The translations under genes were made by a program, and so were the position numbers. Positions 16,552 to 27,100 of a stretch of DNA of 64,000 nucleotides are shown piece by piece. The stretch covers positions 1 through 64,000 of the forward strand of contig CAVSDF010000007.1 in assembly GCA_963726715.1 (NCBI GenBank), in the 5' to 3' direction. The notes below the pieces were generated by a model that was given only the letters and a program-made list of their open reading frames with translations, searched no databases and was not told the origin of the DNA. The DNA comes from CAVSDF01 sp963726715. GTDB lineage: Bacteria; Bacteroidota; Rhodothermia; Rhodothermales; BA12. Every line of letters starts with the position of its first letter. Position 1 is the stretch's first letter.

Positions 16552-17795
16552 TCACGCCCACACGAGGGCGCCGTCGGCGAGGAGGGCGGCGAGGAGGTCG
16601 GCGAGGTCGGGGTCGGCGGCGTGGGGGGCGAGGGCGGCGGCGGGGAGGCGGGGCGTGTCGGCGAGGAGGGGGGCGGCGAAGGCGATGGGCGCTTCGAGGT
16701 GGTAGGCCTCGCCGCCGGCGAAGAGCGTCGCCGTGCGGGTCGCGGAGTCGCGCGCGTAGGCGAGGCGCACCGAGGGCGCGTGCGCGAGGCCGTCGCCGCG
16801 CTCGATGCGGGCGGTGACGGCTTCGGGCGTCAGATCGTCGACGTGTGCCGTTGGGGATTCGGCTTCGTCGTCGTCGAACGGGTTCTCGTCTTCGCACTCG
16901 CCGTCGTAGTCGTCGTAGGCCGCCGCGCGGCGCGCTTCGGTCAGGTGCCGCCCGAGCCAGAGCGCGAAGGCGCGTTCGTCGGCGACGGCGGCGGTGACGA
17001 TGCGGTGCAGGCGGGCGAGGGCGTCGGGGGCGATCTCGCCGGGCGAGGCCGTCGGCGCGAGGTCGGGGTCGGTGTAAAACGCCGACGCGTCGGTCTCGCC
17101 GAGGACGCGCTCGAGCGTGCCGACGAGCAGGTCGCGGTGCGACGGCGCGCGCAGGCCGAGCGAGACGGTCAGGCACTCGTCGAGCGCCACGCCTTCGTGG
17201 GCGACGCGCGGCGGGAGGTAGAGCAGGTCGCCTTCCTCCAGGATCGACCTCGTCGGTCCACTGGAAATCGGCCAGCACGGCCACGTCGAGGCCCTCGACG
17301 AGCGTGTCGTCCTCGACCGGCGCCGTCCCGAAGCGCCACCGCCGCCGTCCCTTCGCCTGCAGCAGGAAGACGTCGTAGTTGTCGACGTGCGCGCCGACAC
17401 CGGCGTTCGCGGGGGCGAGCGACACCATGACGTCGTCGATGCGCCAGCGCGGCAGGAAGGCGAGGGACTCGTCGAGGAGGTCGCGCGCGGCGGGCACGAA
17501 GCGGTCGACTTCCTGCACGAGCAGCGCCCATCCGCCGTCGCCGAGGCGCCGCAGTTCGCGGGCGGTGAACGGCCCGTCGCGCAGCTCCCACGGGTGCGTG
17601 CCGCCGGTCTCCGAGGATCAGTCGGCTCGTCGCTTCGGGGCGCAGGGCGAGGCGGCGGAGGTCATCCCGGGTGACGAGGCCCGCCGCGTCGGGCACGGCG
17701 CCGCGCACGACGAGCGGGCGTTTTTGCCAGTACTCGCGCAGGAACGCGCGCGGCGAGAGGCCGCCGAGGAAGGCGTGGGGAGCGTCGAAATCCAT
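16552..17795 (-). CDS. roxA: cupin-fold ribosomal oxygenase (RoxA/YcfD-like), two frameshifts
   Basis: A JmjC-type 2-oxoglutarate/Fe(II) oxygenase; the E. coli homologue hydroxylates an arginine of ribosomal protein L16. The N-terminus HAFLGGLSPRAFLREYWQKR followed by PLVVRGAV is the family opening. After a frameshift near 17,610 come RWRIDDVMVSLAPANAGVGA and HVDNYDVFLLQAKGRRRW, in which His and Asp of HVDNYD are the iron ligands. After a second frameshift near 17,245, GDLLYLPPRVAHEGVAL supplies the third ligand, His. The C-terminal winged domain continues to 16552. The ATG at 17795 is used; a GTG six bases upstream is possible. Both shifts are probably sequence errors, since all motifs are kept. 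Confidence 0.82.
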
Positions 17796-17818
17796 CGTCA
17801 CAGGGAAAAGAGGTCGTC

Positions 17819-17848
17819 AACCTGTCGGGTCTCCCGACCTGACAGGTT
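17819..17848. terminator. hairpin of the CCTGACAGGT repeat type
   Basis: AACCTGTCGGGT and ACCTGACAGGTT pair with one mismatch around a 6-base loop. It lies between the oxygenase gene start and the end of the 94-residue membrane protein gene. The same sequence family occurs at 12944, 18750 and 30975, so it is a recurrent terminator-like or REP-like element. Confidence 0.5.
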
Positions 17849-17865
17849 CGGAAAAACCGGAAGAT

Positions 17866-18150
17866 TCAGCGTCGGGTGGGGCCGTCGACGCGCCCGTCGA
17901 GGTCGCCGAACATGGGGCCGAAGTCGGGGTCGTCGTCGAGGCTCTCGCCGTCCATCCGCGCGAACTCGCGCATCATGGCGAGCATCTGCATGGGCGAGAG
18001 GTCGTCGGCGTCGAGGTCGTCGAGGCGGTCGAGCGGATCGGCGGGCGCGGGCGGCGCCGCCGACGTGGCGGGCGCGATGTAGCGCAGCACCACGCCGACA
18101 CCGACGGCGGCGAGGACGGCGGTGAGGAGCGCGCGGGGAACGGAGGCCAT
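17866..18150 (-). CDS. small membrane-anchored protein, function unknown
   Basis: A 94-residue protein with one N-terminal hydrophobic helix (LLTAVLAAVGVGVVLRYIAP), a Pro/Ala linker and an acidic, Asp-rich tail with DRLDDLDADDLSPMQMLAMM. The start ATG at 18150 gives a short positive N-terminus before the helix. The charge pattern and clean stop favour a real gene. The family is not recognised. It is divergent from the thioredoxin gene with about 200 bases between. Confidence 0.5.
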   Translation of the reverse strand: MASVPRALLTAVLAAVGVGVVLRYIAPATSAAPPAPADPLDRLDDLDADDLSPMQMLAMMREFARMDGESLDDDPDFGPMFGDLDGRVDGPTRR

Positions 18151-18354
18151 CGGGAGCGTGGGGGAATGCCTCCGGCAACCCCGACGGCGCCGGGGGCGGT
18201 TCCGGGGGCGGGGCAGGCACGGGCCGCGCGGGGTGTTGTTGTGCCCGACGGCCGCCCGCGCGACGATCCGGAGACGCTGCCGGGGCCGTCCACCGCGCCG
18301 AAACCGGGCGCGGCGCCGTGCCGTTGCGCTGCCATACTCAACCCACTTCCCGCC

Positions 18355-18696
18355 ATGGCAGACGCCAAGTACCTCACCGCCACCGACCAGAACTTCCAGG
18401 CCGAAGTGATGGACTCCGACAAGCCCGTCCTCGTCGACTTCTGGGCCGCGTGGTGCGGCCCGTGCCGCGCCATCGCCCCGTCGATCGAGCAGCTCGCCGC
18501 CGAGTACGAAGGCAAGGCCGTCATCGCCAAGGTCGATGTCGATGCCAATCCGATGATCTCGCAGCAGTTCGGCGTCCGCTCGATCCCGACGCTCCTGTTC
18601 ATCCAGAACGGCGTCGTCGTCGACCAGCTCGTCGGTGGCGTGCCCAAGAAGATGCTCGCCGCCAAGCTCGACGCCCTCGTCGCGCAGGCCGCCTGA
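18355..18696 (+). CDS. trxA: thioredoxin
   Basis: A 113-residue cytoplasmic disulfide reductase that passes electrons from thioredoxin reductase to protein disulfides. The active site WCGPC follows VLVDFWAAW, the cis-proline lies in VRSIPTLLFI, and the C-terminal GVPKKMLAAKLDAL helix completes the fold. Its reductase is the next gene on the same strand, 105 bases downstream, beyond a strong hairpin (18750-18781) that may limit read-through. There is no Shine-Dalgarno box before the ATG, as for other genes of this part of the window. Confidence 0.97.
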   Translation: MADAKYLTATDQNFQAEVMDSDKPVLVDFWAAWCGPCRAIAPSIEQLAAEYEGKAVIAKVDVDANPMISQQFGVRSIPTLLFIQNGVVVDQLVGGVPKKMLAAKLDALVAQAA

Positions 18697-18749
18697 GCCG
18701 ATTCCGCCGGGGCCGCGCGGCGCCCCGCCCTTCCGTCCTGACCGACGCC

Positions 18750-18781
18750 AAACCTGACAGGTCGGGAGACCTGTCAGGTTT
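18750..18781 (+). terminator. 14-bp perfect hairpin between trxA and trxB
   Basis: AAACCTGACAGGTC (18750-18763) and its exact complement (18768-18781) flank a GGGA loop; the stem ends in TTT on the plus strand. It can act as an intrinsic terminator for trxA or as an attenuator before trxB. It is also the best-preserved member of the CCTGACAGGT repeat family. Confidence 0.7.
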
Positions 18782-18801
18782 GTTCGATTCTCCCCCTTCC
18801 G

Positions 18802-19879
18802 ATGCAAGCCCCCTCCCCCGTCTCCTCCGTCGATTTCTCCACCGCCGAGACCCACGACGTCGTCATCGTCGGCACCGGCCCGGCGGGGCTGACGGCGGCG
18901 CTTTATGCGGCCCGCGCGGGCCTCGCGCCCGTCGTGTTTCAGGGCGTGCAGCCGGGCGGGCAGCTCGTCACGACGACCGATGTCGAGAACTTCCCCGGCT
19001 TCCCCGGCGGCATCATGGGGCCGGACCTGATGCAGAAGTTCGAGGAGCAGGCCGCGCACTTCGGCGCCGACCTGCGCTACGGCACCGTCACCGCCGTCGA
19101 TTTCTCCGAGCGGCCCTTCAAGCTGGTCGTCGACGAGGAGACGCCGGTGCTCGCGCGCACGGTCATCGTCTCGACGGGCGCGTCGGCGCGCTACCTCGGC
19201 CTCGACAACGAGAAGCGGCTCCTCGGGCGCGGCGTCTCGGCCTGCGCGACGTGCGACGGCGCGTTTTTCCGAAACCAGGAGATCGCCATCGTCGGCGGCG
19301 GCGATACGGCGGCGGAGGAGGCGCTCTTCCTCACGCGCTTCGCCTCGACCGTCCACCTCGTCCACCGCCGCGGCGAGCTGCGGGCGTCGAAGATCATGGC
19401 CGAGCGCGTCCTCGCGCACGGCAAGATCCAGCCCCACTGGCACAGCGAGGTCGCCGATGTGCTCGGCGAGACCGGCGTCGAGGGCGTGCGGCTGCGGAAC
19501 GTCGAGACGGGCGAGGAGACGGATCTGCCGGTCGGCGGCTTCTTCGTCGCCATCGGCCACCGGCCCAACACCGACGTCTTCAAGGGACCAGCTGGAGATG
19601 GACGCGCAGGGCTATCTGTGCACGCAGCCGGGCAGCACGTACACGAGCATCGAGGGCGTCTTCGCGGCCGGCGACGTGCAGGACCACGTCTACCGTCAGG
19701 CGATCACCGCCGCCGGGTCGGGCTGCATGGCCGCCATCGACGCCGAGCGCTGGCTCGCCGAGCAGGGCGTCATCGACGAGGTGCGCACCGAAGACTGGCA
19801 CGCCGCGCCCGCCGAGAAGAGCACCGAGCAGACCAACGTGACGGAGGTCAGCGAGCACGTCCCGGAGCACGAGGGCTGA
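18802..19879 (+). CDS. trxB: thioredoxin reductase, one frameshift
   Basis: An FAD-dependent NADPH oxidoreductase that recharges thioredoxin. The FAD-binding GTGPAGLTAALYAARAG, the active-site CATC (in SACATCDGAFF), the NADPH-binding GGGDTAAEEALFL and HRRGELRASKIMAERV are all present in one frame up to about 19,588 (near FVAIGHRPNTDVFKG). A one-base shift there moves the last 95 residues to another frame, where YTSIEGVFAAGDVQDHVYRQ, the second FAD motif, is intact and the stop is at 19879. The tail is slightly longer than usual and acidic. The shift is probably an error. The gene forms a pair with trxA. Confidence 0.95.
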
Positions 19880-19917
19880 GACGCGCGCGGCGTTCCCCCC
19901 TCCGTCCCTGCGGGACA

Positions 19918-20158
19918 CCCGCAAGCGCTGACAAGGGGCAGGGCCATCTGCGCCCACTCCCTCTATTTCCGTCATCCCTGCGAAAGCCGGGGACCGGGCT
20001 CTGCGCGCGAATCACGGCTCCGACGGGGCCCATCGCACCCTGGCCGCCGGTGCCGCGTCTCTGCGATCCCCGGTCGGGGCCGGGGATGACGGAGGGAAGA
20101 GGAAGGGCGGAGACAAGCCACCGACGTGATACCGACCCTGTCAGCCCGCAAGCGGGGG
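19918..20158. repeat. 241-bp dispersed repeat with inverted ends (copy 2)
   Basis: Near-copy of 15337-15579, with the same outer blocks (CCCGCAAGCGCTGACAAGGG and CCTGTCAGCCCGCAAGCGGG) and the same core ending GGGGATGAC. It fills the convergent gap between trxB and the proline dehydrogenase gene, where no other feature is seen. Confidence 0.75.
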
Positions 20159-20226
20159 AGGAGGGCTTCGGAGCCCGTTCCGCTGCGCGGACCTTCGGTT
20201 CAGGGCGCAGCAACGGGTGGGGGCCG

Positions 20227-21090
20227 TCACCGCCGAAACACGTTGCGCACGAGGAAGCCGAGCGTCTTGATCTCGCGCATCCGGCGCCCGTAGTACGGCA
20301 GCCAGTCGGTGCCGTAGGGGACGTAGACGCGCACGTTGTAGCCCTCGCGCGCGAGGTCGCGCTGGGCGCCCGCGCGGATGCCGTAGAGCATCTGGAACTC
20401 GAAGGCGTCGGCGCCGATGCCCTCGCTCGCGGTGAACTGCTTCGTCGCGTCGATGAGCGTGTCGTCGTGCGTGGCGATGCCGGGGTAGCGGGCGTAGCGG
20501 ATCAGCTCGCGCATGTACTCGGTGTAGCGCGCCCGGATGTCGTCCATCGTCTGGTACGCGATCTCCGGCGGCTCCTGGTACGCGCCCTTGCAGAGCCGCA
20601 CGCGGGCCTTGAGCTCGCACATCCGCTCGACATCGCGCGCCGTCCGCGCGAGGTACGCCTGAAGGACGACGCCGACGTGATCGGGGAAGTCGGGGTAGAC
20701 GTCTTCGAAGAGGTCGAGCGTCGACTGCGTGATGTCCGAGCCTTCCATGTCGAGGCGGACGAAGATGTCGTGCTCGCGGGCGAGGGCGAGGAGGTGGCGC
20801 AGGTTGGCGAGCGCGAAGTCCTCGTCGATCTTCTGCCCGAGCATCGACAGCTTGATCGAGATGTTGGAGTCGAGGCCCTCGGCGGCGATGCGGCGCACGA
20901 GCGTCTCGTAGTGCCCGAGGGCGGCGGTGGCGACGGCGCGGTCCTTGACGTACTCGCCGAGCAGGTCGAGGGTGACGTGGAGGCCGGGGCTTTCGGTCGT
21001 CCGGGCGTTGAGGCGGCGCACGACCGGGATGGTGCCGTCGAGGTCGTCGGCGGCGACGAAGCGCGAGGCGAGGAAGAAGGGCAGTTTCAT
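20227..21090 (-). CDS. proline dehydrogenase
   Basis: An FAD enzyme that oxidises proline to pyrroline-5-carboxylate and feeds electrons to the respiratory chain. The 287 residues give the short, single-domain form. The TIM-barrel strands appear as ISIKLSMLGQKIDEDF, FVRLDMEGSDITQSTLDLF and VRLCKGAYQEPPEIAY, and the substrate-binding C-terminus is ADAFEFQMLYGIR with PYGTDWLPYYGRRMRE, whose Arg pair binds the proline carboxylate. The frame is intact, with its ATG at 21090. The partner dehydrogenase for pyrroline-5-carboxylate is not in this window. Confidence 0.95.
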   Translation of the reverse strand: MKLPFFLASRFVAADDLDGTIPVVRRLNARTTESPGLHVTLDLLGEYVKDRAVATAALGHYETLVRRIAAEGLDSNISIKLSMLGQKIDEDFALANLRHLLALAREHDIFVRLDMEGSDITQSTLDLFEDVYPDFPDHVGVVLQAYLARTARDVERMCELKARVRLCKGAYQEPPEIAYQTMDDIRARYTEYMRELIRYARYPGIATHDDTLIDATKQFTASEGIGADAFEFQMLYGIRAGAQRDLAREGYNVRVYVPYGTDWLPYYGRRMREIKTLGFLVRNVFRR

Positions 21091-21240
21091 CGGGTCGGGA
21101 AAAGCGCTCCCGAAACGCCGGTCCTTCCCTGTGGCTCCGTTCGCCCCGACTCCATCGCCGGGGGGCACGTTCGGGCTCTCGCGCGTACCTCCCGCGTGCC
21201 CTCCCCGTCTTCCCCTCGACGCCCCCCGCGCGTTCCGCCC

Positions 21241-22749
21241 ATGCGCCGCCTCGTCGCCGTTCTGCTGGCCCTGCTCGTCGCCGCTCTGCCGGTCGCCCGG
21301 ACGGAGGCTCGCCCGGACGCTCAGGCGCCGCGGCTGCTCGCGCACTACATGGCGTGGTACCAGGCGCCGCCCTACGGCAGCGCGTGGGGGTGGCACTGGA
21401 CGATGAACCGCTTCGACCCGTCGGTGCAGGTCGGCGGACGGCGGCAGATCGCCTCCCACACCTACCCCGCCATCGGGCCGTACGATTCGCGCGACCCCGA
21501 CGTCGCCGAGTACCACGCGCTCCTGATGAAGGTCGGCGGCCTCGACGGCATCGTCGTCGACTGGTACGGGGCCTCGGGCGCCTACGACTACCCGCTCATC
21601 AACGCGGGCACCGAGCGCATCATCGCCGCCGCGCGGCGGGCGGGGCTGGCCGTGGCGATCTGCTACGAAGACCGCACGCTCCGCGCCCGGATCGACGGCG
21701 GACTCCTCGCCGCCTCGAACGCCCTCGCGGCCGCGCGCGCCGACCTCGATGCGGCGCGGACGCGCTGGATGGACGATCCGTCGTACCTCACGCTCGACGG
21801 GCGCCCGGTCGTGTTCGCGTTCGGGCCGCTGCTCCTGCGCACCTCCGCCGAGTGGGAGGCGGCGTTCGCCGGATACCCCGTCGCGCCGGTCTTCATCTCT
21901 CAGGACACCCGCATCGCGCCCGCCGCCTCGGGCGCCTTCCCGTGGCCGCCGATGTGGGCCTCGGAGCGCGGCACGCTCACGACGGCGCGCCTGAACACCT
22001 ACCTCGACGCCTTCTATGGACAGGCCGCGTCGTGGCCGGTGCCGGTCGCCGGCGCCTTCCCGGGCTTCCACGACATCTACGCCGAGGCGGGCCTGCACGC
22101 CTCCTACGGCTTCCTCGACGCACGCGGCGGGGCGACCTTCCGCGAGACCCTCGACCGCGCCCTGCGCTCGGGCGCGCCGCTCGTGCAGATCGCCACGTGG
22201 AACGACTTCGGAGAAGGCACCGCGATCGAACCGACGCTCGACGACGGCGCGCGCGACCTCGACCACCTCCGCAGCGTCGTCGCGGCCCGGCGCGACCATC
22301 CGTACGCCGCCGCCGACCTGGCCCTGCCGCGCCAGATCTACGACGCCCGCAAGAGGCACGCGGGAGACGCCGCCGCCCGCGTCCGCATCGACGAGGCCGC
22401 CGCGCGCCTGGTCGAGGGCGATCCGGCGGAGGCGCGGCGCCTCATCGGTCCGCTCGTGACCACCGCCGACGCCTCCGGTGCGCCGCCGGTGCGCGGCCTG
22501 CGCGTGCGCCCCGGAGGTCCCGGCTCCCGCGCCGCGACCATCGAGGTGTCGCTCGCCGACGCGGCCACCGTGCGCCTCGCCGCCTACGACCTGCTCGGGC
22601 GCGAGATCGCCCGCCTGCTCGACGGACCGCTCGGCGCCGGACCGCACACCGTCGCGCTCGACACCGGCACCCTCGCACCCGGTGTCTACGTCGTGCGGCT
22701 GATCGCCGACGGGAAGGCGACCTCGGCGACCCTCGTCGTGCCACGCTGA
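21241..22749 (+). CDS. secreted GH99-like hydrolase with a type IX secretion C-terminal domain
   Basis: A 502-residue exported protein. It has a signal peptide (RRLVAVLLALLVAALPVA), a catalytic-type barrel with HYMAWYQAPPYGSAWGWHW, IGPYDSRDPDVAEYHALLMK and DGIVVDWYGASGAYDYPLIN, and a later TWNDFGEGTAIEPT. These blocks resemble glycoside hydrolase family 71/99-like proteins, which act on alpha-linked mannose or glucan chains. The last 80 residues (RLAAYDLLGREIARLLDGPL to GVYVVRLIADGKATSATLVV) are a typical sorting domain recognised by the type IX secretion system. So the enzyme is probably released or attached at the cell surface. The substrate is uncertain. The frame is intact. Confidence 0.82.
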   Translation: MRRLVAVLLALLVAALPVARTEARPDAQAPRLLAHYMAWYQAPPYGSAWGWHWTMNRFDPSVQVGGRRQIASHTYPAIGPYDSRDPDVAEYHALLMKVGGLDGIVVDWYGASGAYDYPLINAGTERIIAAARRAGLAVAICYEDRTLRARIDGGLLAASNALAAARADLDAARTRWMDDPSYLTLDGRPVVFAFGPLLLRTSAEWEAAFAGYPVAPVFISQDTRIAPAASGAFPWPPMWASERGTLTTARLNTYLDAFYGQAASWPVPVAGAFPGFHDIYAEAGLHASYGFLDARGGATFRETLDRALRSGAPLVQIATWNDFGEGTAIEPTLDDGARDLDHLRSVVAARRDHPYAAADLALPRQIYDARKRHAGDAAARVRIDEAAARLVEGDPAEARRLIGPLVTTADASGAPPVRGLRVRPGGPGSRAATIEVSLADAATVRLAAYDLLGREIARLLDGPLGAGPHTVALDTGTLAPGVYVVRLIADGKATSATLVVPR

Positions 22750-22776
22750 GGCGCGCCGTGCACAGGCGGGCACGGC

Positions 22777-23969
22777 TCAGGCGAGGGCAGAGTCCGGCGA
22801 GGGCAGCGCGCAGGTCGTCGGCGAGGTCGTCGGCGTGTTCGATGCCGATGGAGAGGCGGAGGAGGCCGCGCGGCGTCTGCGTGTCCGGCCCCTCGACCGA
22901 CGCGCGGTGCTCGGCCAGGCTCTCGGTGCCGCCGAGCGAGGTCGCCTGCCGGAAGAGGCGGAGGGCGTTGACGACGCGGCGCGCGGCGGCCTCGCCAGAC
23001 GGATCGGCGGCATCGCCCGCGACCTCGACCGACAGCATCGCGCCGAAGCACGCGGCGCCCGCCGAGGCGCATCTGCCGCGCGGCGACGGCGTGGCCCGGA
23101 TGCGTGGCGAGGCCGGGGTAGTGGACGGCGGAGACGCCTGCGTGCCCGTCGAGCAGGTCGGCGAGGGCGGCGGCGGTCGCCGAGGCGCGCTCGATCCGCA
23201 GCGCGAGCGTTCGCATCCCGCGCAGCGTCAGCCACGACGAGAAGGGGTCGAGCACGCCGCCTGCCGATGCCTGCACGGCCCGTACGGGCGCCATCAGGGC
23301 CTCGGTGCGGGCGACGACGGCGCCGCCGAGCACGTCGCTGTGCCCGGCGATGGCCTTGGTGAGCGAGTGAACCGAGTAGTCGGCGCCGAGCGCGAGCGGA
23401 CGTGTGAGGAGCGGCGTCGGCCACGTGTTGTCGACGGCGACGCGGGCGCCGGCGGCGTGGGCGGCGGCGATGGCGGCGGCGAGGTCGGTGACGCGCAGGA
23501 GCGGGTTCGACGGCGTTTCGAGCCAGACGAGCGCGGTTTCGCCGCGCCCGAGTGCCTCGACGAGGGCGGCGGTGTCGTCCATCGCCACGGCCTCGACGCG
23601 CAAGTGGCCGAACACGTCGCGCAGGAGGCCGCGCAGGCCGTGGTAGACGTCGGTGGGGATGAGCACGCGGCTGCCGGGCGCAAGCGGCGCGAGGACGGCG
23701 TGGCAGGCGGCGAGTCCGGAGGCGAACGCCGCCGCCGATGCGCCCTCTTCGAGTCCCCCACCTTCCAGATCGGCGAGGGCGGCTTCGAGGAGGTCGCGCG
23801 TCGGGTTGGAGGTGCGCGCGTAGACGTGGCCGCCGGGGTAGCCGCCGTCGGGGCCGCGCTCGAACGTGGTGGCGAAGACCGGCGAGGCCACGACGGCGCG
23901 CGTGGCCGGGTCGACGACGGCGCCCGCGTGGGCGAGGCGCGTGTCGGGGTGCAGGGAAGGAGCGGACAT
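22777..23969 (-). CDS. cystathionine gamma-synthase/lyase family PLP enzyme, frameshifted
   Basis: A PLP-dependent enzyme of methionine/cysteine metabolism. The first 300 residues read in one frame: the N-terminus LHPDTRLAHAGAV, YARTSNPTRDLLEAALADLE, ASAAAFASGLAACHAVL, and the PLP lysine in DYSVHSLTKAIAGHSDVLGG. Near 23,060 the frame shifts, and FGAMLSVEVAGDAAD, then LFRQATSLGGTESLAEHRAS and RLSIGIEHADDLADDLRAAL follow in the next frame. A further shift near the end brings the expected ALA-stop at 22777. The motifs fit cystathionine gamma-synthase, cystathionine gamma-lyase or methionine gamma-lyase; sequence alone does not separate them. It is convergent with the GH99-like gene. Confidence 0.85.
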
Positions 23970-24166
23970 CGGAGCGGGGAAGCGGCGCAAGGTAGCGGCG
24001 GGGGCCAGACGGACAAACCTGTCCGATTTCCCGACCTGACCGGGTCGCCGCGCCCCACGAGGCTCTCGCGGCGGCAGCCGGGCACGTGCACGGCGCGGCG
24101 TATGTTTAGCACTGCTCCGGAGCCGCCGATTCAGGCGAGACCTCCACACCGCCGCATCCGCTGCCG

Positions 24167-27100
24167 ATGCACCCCGACCTTCCCCTCCGCGCTTCCGGCC
24201 CCGCCCCCGGCGTGGACACGGATGCGCTCGCCGCCGTCCTCGCCCTCCTGCCCTCGCCGGTCGTCGCCCTCGACGGCGCGGGGCGCGTCGCGGCCGCCTC
24301 GCCGCTCGGCGCGCAGGCGTGTGGATGTGCCGACGCGGCGGCGCTCGTCGGGACGGATTTCGCGGCGCTCGTCGGCGAAGAGGCCGCCGCGTGGGCGCTC
24401 GGTGGCGACGGCGGCGCGCGCACGCTCGACCTTCTCGGCCTCGACGGCGCCCGGCGGCGCGCCGACCTCCGGATGGCCCCCGGCGGAGCGGGCGGCTGCC
24501 TCCTCGATGTGCGCCTGCACGAGCGCGAGGCGGTCGGGCCAGCGGACGCATCGCCCACGGTCGCGCACACGACCGACCCGACGCCGGAGATTCCGCCGCT
24601 CCTGCGCGACTCCCCCATCGGGGTCGTCGTGACGCGCCGCGGCGACGGAAGGATCTGCGATGCCAACGACGCCTTCCTCGACCTCGTCGGGCGCACGCGC
24701 GCGGCGGTCGTCGGGCACACCGCGCTCGACATCGGCCTCTGGGCATCGACGGAGGAGCGGAGCGAGCACATCGCCGCGATGTCGGAGCCGGTCGGGGTCC
24801 GCTGCGAACTCGGGCGCATCCGCCACGGCAGCGGCGAACTGCGCGACGTGCGCGCGTGGAAGCACCCGATCGGCGCCAGCGGCGCGGGCGGCGGCTTCCT
24901 CCTCTCGCTCGTCATCGGCGACGAGCGGCGCACCGAGGCCGAGGACGCGCTCGCGTCGGAGCGCGACTTCTCGCGCGCCATTCTCGACGCCGCAGGCCAG
25001 AGCGTCGTCATCGCCGACGGCGGCGACCGCCTGGCGTACGCGAACGCCGCCTTCGGCGACCTCGTCGGCGTGCCCGTCGCCGATCTCATCGGGCGCCCGT
25101 TCCGCACGTGGATCACGCCCGATGCGCGCGGTGCCTACGATGCCGAGGTGGCGCGGCGCCGCGCGGGCGAACGGGGCATCTACGAAACCTGCGTCGCCCA
25201 TGCGAGCGGCGAGACGCGCTCCGTCCTCGTCACCGCCATCCCGCACCCGAGCGGCGAGCCGGGCGCGAGCATCGCCCTCGTCACCGACATGACCGCCATC
25301 CGCGCGGCGCAGCACGAGGCCGACGCGCAGCGCGCGTTCTACGAGGGCCTCGTCGGGCGGCTGCCGGTGCGCATCGTCCTCACCGACGCCGACTGGCGCT
25401 TCCGCTTCGCCAACGCCGAGGCCATCCCCGACGATGCCCTGCGGGCGTGGAGCATCGGGCGCACCTTCGAGGAGGTCGCGGTGCACGCCGGGATGCCCGA
25501 GACGCGGCGGGCGGCGTTCGCGGCGGCACGGCGGCAGGTCGACGAGACCGGGCACGCGACCGAGTGGGTCGAGGAGGTCCTGGAGCGTGGTCCTGACGGC
25601 AGCAGGACGGGCGAGGTCCGCCACCTGCTCCAGCGCATCGAGCCGCTCGCGGGCGGTCCGGATGCCGTCGGTGGCGGCTACCTCGGCTACGCCGTCGATG
25701 TGACCGAGCGCGTGCGGGCCGAACGCGTCGCCGATGAGGCGCGGGCGTTCTACGAGACGATCCTCGGCGAACTGCCGATCCCCGTCACCGTCTTCGAGGC
25801 CGACGGGCGCCTGCGCTACGCCAACGCCGCCGCCGTGCCCCGTCTCGCGCTGCGCACGCGCCTCGTCGGCCACGTGCTCCCCGACCGAATGGCGCGCCAG
25901 ATGGGCGTGCGGGGCGACGGGCGCGACCGCCTGCGCGAGACCGTGGCGACCGGCAAGCGGATGGAGTGGGAGGAAACGCGCGCGCGCGCCGGGTACCCGC
26001 CGCGCCACCTCCTCGCCTCGCTCGTGCCCATCGTCGGGCCGGGCGGCGGCGCCGTCGAGCACGTGCTCGCGTACAGCGTCGACGTGACGGCGCAGCGCGA
26101 GGGACGCCTCGCCGTCGAGCGGACGCAGGCGCACTACGAGCGCATCCTCCGGCGCCTGCCGATCGAGCTGTACATCGTCCGCCCCGACGGCACGTTCGAC
26201 TTCCTCAACGCCGCCGCCGTGCGCGACGCCGGGACGCGGGCGTGGCTCGTCGGGCGCCGCAACCTCGACTACGCGCGCGTGCGCGGCTTCGACGAGGCGC
26301 CCTTCGCCGCGCGCGACGCGTGGGTGCAGAGCATCCTCGACGACCCGCGCGAGGCGACGCGCGAGGAGACGCTCGACCTCCCCGGCCGCCCGACGCGCCA
26401 CATGCTCCGCGCCCTCCTGCCCGTCTTCGGCAGTTCCGACGATGGCAGCGACGCGGAGGGCGGCGATCTCGCCTTCCTGATCGGCTACGGCATCGACCTG
26501 ACGGACCGCGTCGCGGCGGCGGCGCAGCAAGAAGCGCAGCGCGCGTTCTACGAGAGCGTCCTCGCCAACCTGCCGCTCGGCGTCGCCGTCTTCGACCGGG
26601 ACGGCCGCACGCTCTACGTCAGCCCCGAGGTCATCCCCGAGGCGCACCTGCGCGCAGCGGCCCTCGGCAAGACCAACGAGGACATGGCACGCCTGCGCGG
26701 CCGCCCGGCCGAGAAGGCCCGCGCGCGCGACGCGTGGATTCGGAGCGCCATCGAGGGCGGTCTCGTGAGCACGCACGAGGAGCGCCTCGTCTTCCCCGGC
26801 GGAGCGGCGCGCGACCTGCTGCGCACGGCCATCCCCGTGTTCCACCCCGACGGCAGCGTCGACTACCTCGTCGGCTACACGCTCGACGTGACCGAGCGCA
26901 AGCGCTACGAGACGAGTCTGGTGGAGGCGAAGGAGCAGGCCGAAGAACTCGGGCGCCTCAAGAGCGCGTTCCTCGCCAACATGAGCCACGAGGTGCGCAC
27001 GCCGCTCGCGGGCATCATCGGCTTCGCCGAGGTGCTGATGGACGAACTCGGCGAGCCGCACGTCGAGGCCGCGCAGCTGATCCGGCAGAGCGGGATGCGC

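Noticed and set aside
19600..24632. Long plus-strand frames reading on past trxB and across the GH99-like and synthase genes
   Set aside because: They are extensions or shifted frames of real genes and are rich in Arg and Pro without motifs; the real genes on either strand explain the openness.
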